From NCBI GenBank assembly GCA_003247135.1, contig QKAW01000038.1, positions 62,001-126,000 on the forward strand: a stretch of 64,000 nucleotides of DNA, given 5' to 3'. Below, piece after piece: positions 60,970 to 64,000 of the stretch. The notes below the pieces were generated by a model that was given only the letters and a program-made list of their open reading frames with translations, made no database searches and was not told the origin of the DNA. The stretch is from Spirochaetales bacterium (lineage in GTDB: Bacteria; Spirochaetota; Spirochaetia; DSM-2461). The translations under genes were made by a program, and so were the position numbers. The stretch's first letter is position 1. Every line of letters starts with the position of its first letter.

Positions 60970-61300
60970 CTATTCCTCTTTCTGAAAGATATTCTGTCAA
61001 AAGTTGGTATTTTTGAGATGTTAAAGACTCTTTAATATTATCTATCTGAATTTCTGCTTTTGGGATGTTTTTTTTCTTTATAATGTGACATAGGGTAACA
61101 AGGAAAGCTAGAGATCTCTGCCCCCCGCTTAAATGGTTAATATCCTTATTTATTTCAATATCCATTTCAAATATATTATTCATCTCTTTAAGAATATTTT
61201 TTTCAGTTTCCTGGAAATCAAAAATATCATTTAGAATGAGTTCATCCTTTATCCTGTTAGATATAAATTCATGTCCATAATCTATTTTTAATCTGAGCAT
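60956..61300 (-). CDS. ECF ATPase half with LSGGQ signature but no P-loop
   Basis: The 114-residue protein starts at the Q-loop end of an ECF ATPase: DYGHEFISNRIKDELIL matches the 'QDPEHQF..NTV.DE+.FG' region with the Q-loop Gln replaced. It carries the signature INHLSGGQRSLAFLVTLC and a degraded Walker B (AEIQIDNIKESL, catalytic Glu replaced by Asn). It ends at VIR, before the H-loop. No Walker A region exists upstream in any frame back to the nudC promoter. The ATG at 61300 follows AAGGGAGA; a longer start at 61336 is less likely. It complements the Walker-half protein. Confidence 0.75.
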   Translation of the reverse strand: MLRLKIDYGHEFISNRIKDELILNDIFDFQETEKNILKEMNNIFEMDIEINKDINHLSGGQRSLAFLVTLCHIIKKKNIPKAEIQIDNIKESLTSQKYQLLTEYLSERGIDVIR

Positions 61301-61382
61301 TGTTCTCCCTTGTAGAAACATGATATAGAAATACAAAAAATTGGGCTAGACTATTTTGCTTTCATAATATGAACTATTTATA

Positions 61383-61388
61383 TATAAT
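61383..61388 (+). promoter_or_regulatory. -10 element of nudC, 6 nt before the start codon
   Basis: A perfect TATAAT is separated from the nudC ATG (61395) by GAAAAA only. There is no ribosome-binding site. The -35 position (TTTCAT, 61360-61365, 17-bp spacing) is weak. This fits a leaderless mRNA. Confidence 0.45.
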
Positions 61389-61394
61389 GAAAAA

Positions 61395-62051
61395 ATGAAA
61401 TTTAATGGAAATAGTGTAAAAATTAGCTCCCTGGGGAGTTCAGTAAAAGATAAACTTGAATTTGTTGATTCTGATTATATTCAGATAAAAGATTTAATGA
61501 ATATTTTAGATAAAGATGAGATGGACAATCTTTTATTGGACTATCAGAAATATTCCTGGGACAGAAGATCTACATTCTGTGGTGTTTGTGGTAGTAAAAC
61601 AGAGTATGACGAGAAGGAAAACTGTAAAATCTGCCCATCCTGTAAGGAAAGATTTTATCCGGCTCAATTTCCTGCAGTAATTGTTGCAATATTTAAGGAT
61701 GATGAAATTCTTCTGGCTCATAATGTAAATTTCCCTGATAAACTATACTCCATAATTGCAGGGTTTGTTGATCTTGGAGAGAGTCTTGAAGATGCTGTAA
61801 GAAGAGAGATTAAAGAGGAAGTAGGATTGAATGTAAAGAATATTAAATATTTTTCAAGTCAGAATTGGGGTTTTACATCATCTCTTATGCTAGGTTTTAC
61901 AGCAGAATATGAGTCTGGAGATATTGTTATTGATCAGGTTGAAATTGCTAAGGCAGCATGGTTTAAATGTGATAACCTTCCAGAACTTCCACCAAAAATA
62001 AGCATTGCCAGAAAACTTATTGATAGTTTTATTGAAAAAAACAGGAAGTAG
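61395..62051 (+). CDS. nudC: NAD(+)/NADH diphosphatase, Nudix family
   Basis: The 218-residue protein has the NudC layout: a Cys4 zinc ribbon (FCGVCGSKTEYDEKENCKIC then PSCKERFYP), a Nudix box GFVDLGESLEDAVRREIKEE ... V, and SQNWGFTSSLMLGF, close to the NudC-specific SQPWPFPxS motif but with two changes (N for P, G for P). It cleaves NADH to NMNH and AMP and may remove NAD caps from RNA. The N-terminal NudC domain is short. It is divergent from the ECF operon. Confidence 0.85.
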   Translation: MKFNGNSVKISSLGSSVKDKLEFVDSDYIQIKDLMNILDKDEMDNLLLDYQKYSWDRRSTFCGVCGSKTEYDEKENCKICPSCKERFYPAQFPAVIVAIFKDDEILLAHNVNFPDKLYSIIAGFVDLGESLEDAVRREIKEEVGLNVKNIKYFSSQNWGFTSSLMLGFTAEYESGDIVIDQVEIAKAAWFKCDNLPELPPKISIARKLIDSFIEKNRK

Positions 62052-63002
62052 ATGAAGCTAGTAAATTTCTTTGGATTAGTTTTTCTTTTATATGGTTGTA
62101 TAAGCCTGGAGTATCCTTCAGATGAAATAATTAAAGAGAGAGAGTATTTAAAGGAAAACAGATCCTATATTCTGGATGAGTGGGCACCTGCAATTAATGA
62201 TTATGACAAGTATTATAAAAGTTTTCTAAATGGTGTTGAAAATGGAGAATATTATCCAATATGGTTTAATTCATTAGGTATAAAAAACCATGGAGTAATC
62301 TATCTTCCGGAGAAAAAGCTTCATGGGACTGTTCTAATGGTACATGGTTACGCCGGGAATTCTTTAGGTTTTAGATATATCGCCTCAAAACTTCTTCAGG
62401 AGGGCTACAGTATTGCTACACTTTCACTCCCTGGACATGAAATTTCTGATGGAGAGAGAGGAGATATAGAGGATTTTAGAGAGTATGGTGAACTTGTAAA
62501 TGACTATATTAAATTTCTACGTGTTAAAGGTTTCAATGTTGAATATGCTATCGGCCATAGTACAGGTTGCTCTTCTTTAATTATTTACAATGAGTTGTAT
62601 GGCTGGAATTTCAAGAAAGTTGTTTTTATAGCTCCTCTTATCCAGTCTGTTTATTGGTTACCATCTAAAGTTGTAAGATTTCTTTCTAAACCCTTTATTA
62701 ATTATTATAATACAAAGTGGCGAGATACCATGGCTTTATATATTTTTCCTATACACTGGTTTGACGAGTTAATTGAGTGGAATGATGATTTAAGGTTCTA
62801 CAAGAAGCAGGATGAAAAGATTCTTCTGTTTCAGGGGGAACAGGATGATGTCGTAAATTGGAAATATAACATCCCTAAAATCAGATCAATTTATCCAGAT
62901 TTAGAAGTTGTTAAATATAAGGAGGGCAACCATACCATGTTTATAAGTGATGTAGGTATAGGTTCCGAGATAATTAACAAGATTGTTAACTATTTTCTAT
63001 AG
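62052..63002 (+). CDS. Alpha/beta-hydrolase lipoprotein (monoacylglycerol lipase-like)
   Basis: The 316-residue protein has a lipoprotein signal (KLVNFFGLVFLLYGC) and an alpha/beta-hydrolase domain: GTVLMVHGYAGNSLGFRY (oxyanion HG), nucleophile elbow GHSTGCSS, acid in LFQGEQDDVVNW and His in EGNHTMF. It resembles monoacylglycerol lipases and lysophospholipases. It would act outside the cytoplasm, anchored by lipid. It begins at the base after the nudC stop, so the two genes share a transcript. Its 3' end overlaps the convergent 2TM gene by 13 nt. Confidence 0.85.
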   Translation: MKLVNFFGLVFLLYGCISLEYPSDEIIKEREYLKENRSYILDEWAPAINDYDKYYKSFLNGVENGEYYPIWFNSLGIKNHGVIYLPEKKLHGTVLMVHGYAGNSLGFRYIASKLLQEGYSIATLSLPGHEISDGERGDIEDFREYGELVNDYIKFLRVKGFNVEYAIGHSTGCSSLIIYNELYGWNFKKVVFIAPLIQSVYWLPSKVVRFLSKPFINYYNTKWRDTMALYIFPIHWFDELIEWNDDLRFYKKQDEKILLFQGEQDDVVNWKYNIPKIRSIYPDLEVVKYKEGNHTMFISDVGIGSEIINKIVNYFL

Positions 63003-64000
63003 AGATCATCATAGCTTTCAAGTAAATCCTTGTAGTATTGAGCCAGTTCAAGGGATTTTTCTGTAAAATCATCCAAAATAGAGCTGTCTTCTAGGGTTGT
63101 GTTACTACTTAGACTAATAAGCTCAAGTTTTAAATGCTTTAAACTATTAATAGAAGTTGTAATTTTTATTCCAAGAATCTCTTTTTGTTCTTTAATTTTT
63201 TCTATAGTTGCCAGGTGTTTATCTATATCTTTAATAAGTTTATCATACTCTTGTATAAGTATTTTAGATTCAGATTTCTCCTGTTTAGCAATCATATCAC
63301 TCTTCTCGTTTAACAGATCCTGTTCATTAACTTCTTCAAGGGAGTTGTTTAGGTCCTCCTCTTTTTTTGTTAACAGTTCAATCGTATCTACATAGTTATC
63401 TATTTTTGGAAGAAGATCCGAAGCAAAATTTTTGAATTTGTATCTAATTCCATCAATTACTTCAATTATAGACTCTTTTAACTTAAGTGCACTCTCAAGT
63501 TGTGGGTTTATTTTTTCTTCCATTTTTCTTGTATATATATTTGTACTTATTCTTTCTCTATTTTGATGTCTTGAGAATTGTCCCCAATGACTTGCGACAC
63601 CTACCGCCATACCAATTATAGGAATAAATGACCACATAAATCCGGAGGAGGTTAATAGATTTATCATTAAAAGGTATATAGCTACAGAAGCATTAGATAT
63701 AATATGCAACATAAAATTTTTTCTTGATTTATGATAAATAATAAGGTTTTCAAGTTCTGTGTCTGTTATATTCGGGTTATCATTAATGTCCTGCAGGTTT
63801 TTAAATGCTACAAGTCTTTCACCCCAGTGGGAAGCAACACCAATTCCCCAGCCCCCAACAACAAAAAGAAACCATGGATAACCACTTGATGTCATCATAT
63901 TTAATAAAAAAAGACCCAGATTTACCGCTATATAGGTAACCAGATGGCTGTGTAATTCATTGATTGTTTTTAACTCTTTCTTTTGAAGTTCGGTTTTATA
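62990..64000 (-). CDS. Protein with two 2TM domains and C-terminal coiled coil, 5' end cut by window edge
   Basis: The frame is open to the right edge, so the gene continues beyond 64000; the ATG at 63898 is internal. The visible N-terminal part has two tandem copies of a 2TM (PF13239-like) unit: HLVTYIAVNLGLFLLNMMTS, SSGYPWFLFVVGGWGIGVAS, HWGE; and HIISNASVAIYLLMINLLTS, SSGFMWSFIPIIGMAVGVAS, HWGQ. Each ends with G-V-A-S-H-W-G. About 200 residues of coiled coil follow, rich in Glu, Lys and Leu. 2TM units are often linked to histidine kinases or LytTR regulators; here the partner is a coiled coil. It probably forms a membrane-anchored oligomer. Confidence 0.7.
   Translation of the reverse strand, partial: YKTELQKKELKTINELHSHLVTYIAVNLGLFLLNMMTSSGYPWFLFVVGGWGIGVASHWGERLVAFKNLQDINDNPNITDTELENLIIYHKSRKNFMLHIISNASVAIYLLMINLLTSSGFMWSFIPIIGMAVGVASHWGQFSRHQNRERISTNIYTRKMEEKINPQLESALKLKESIIEVIDGIRYKFKNFASDLLPKIDNYVDTIELLTKKEEDLNNSLEEVNEQDLLNEKSDMIAKQEKSESKILIQEYDKLIKDIDKHLATIEKIKEQKEILGIKITTSINSLKHLKLELISLSSNTTLEDSSILDDFTEKSLELAQYYKDLLESYDDLYRK

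Noticed and set aside
60367-61300. The two ECF ATPase halves as one gene broken by a frameshift
   Set aside because: The signature half precedes the Walker A half, the reverse of the order in an ABC domain, and each half has its own start and a conserved motif set. A frameshift in a single gene cannot reorder motifs. Two adjacent ATPase genes that each lost a part remain possible.
1-64000. CRISPR array, prophage or integrative element attachment site at the tRNA genes
   Set aside because: No regularly spaced repeats or cas genes, no phage structural genes and no integrase are present. The repeated block at the tRNA-Asp genes is a complete tandem gene copy and not an att site.

Overview
The window (about one third GC) comes from a diderm bacterium with many lipoproteins, a TolC-type efflux pump, chemotaxis (CheD), a MoxR-Bat operon, a BMP-family ABC importer and frequent GTG/TTG starts. 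A member of the Spirochaetota fits best. This is an inference from gene content; there is no rRNA or marker phylogeny in the window.

Layout. 1-4.7 kb is a decayed accessory region: the 3' part of a UvrD-like helicase gene, a small gene cut by an IS66-type element, overlapping remnants of IS21, IS1182-like and IS66 elements, a possible Tn3-type scrap, and an antitoxin gene followed by a broken ParE-like toxin gene. 4.7-9.4 kb is a corrinoid methyl-transfer locus: a CobW-type GTPase, a URO-D-type methyltransferase fused to a thioredoxin-like domain, a PocR-AraC regulator and, facing away behind a cobalamin riboswitch, a corrinoid protein. 9.4-16.4 kb is mostly housekeeping (plsC, era, clpP-like, purC, an exonuclease-fold lipoprotein, rmuC, a methyltransferase) plus a second URO-D-type protein. 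16.6-23 kb holds an RND pump operon with a candidate sigma-54 promoter and an AraC regulator. 23-33 kb has cheD, argJ, the moxR-DUF58-batABCD operon, an Smr protein, infA and a DksA/TraR protein. 33-43 kb has mixed small and membrane genes, an acyltransferase pair, an IspD-like cytidylyltransferase and an MMPL transporter. 43-50 kb has a BMP/NupPQ-type ABC importer divergent from a short FGGY kinase, a lipoprotein and a tRNA-Arg/Asp/Asp operon. 50-58 kb is signalling: DUF3369/HD-GYP, PhoBR-like, ROK and GGDEF proteins, then an EamA transporter. 58-64 kb holds an M14-like periplasmic protein, an unusual ECF importer, nudC, a lipoprotein hydrolase and a 2TM/coiled-coil protein cut by the right edge.

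The most unusual item is the ECF importer at 59.2-61.3 kb. Its ATPase function is shared between two incomplete proteins: one has Walker A, Q-loop, Walker B and H-loop but no LSGGQ signature; the other has the Q-loop-side helical region and LSGGQ but no P-loop. Together they could form exactly one composite ATP site. Other points of interest are a 15-bp hairpin that buries a ribosome-binding site at 33482-33517, several genes whose -10 element lies about 6 nt before the start codon with no Shine-Dalgarno (candidate leaderless mRNAs), and seven convergent gene pairs whose 3' ends overlap.
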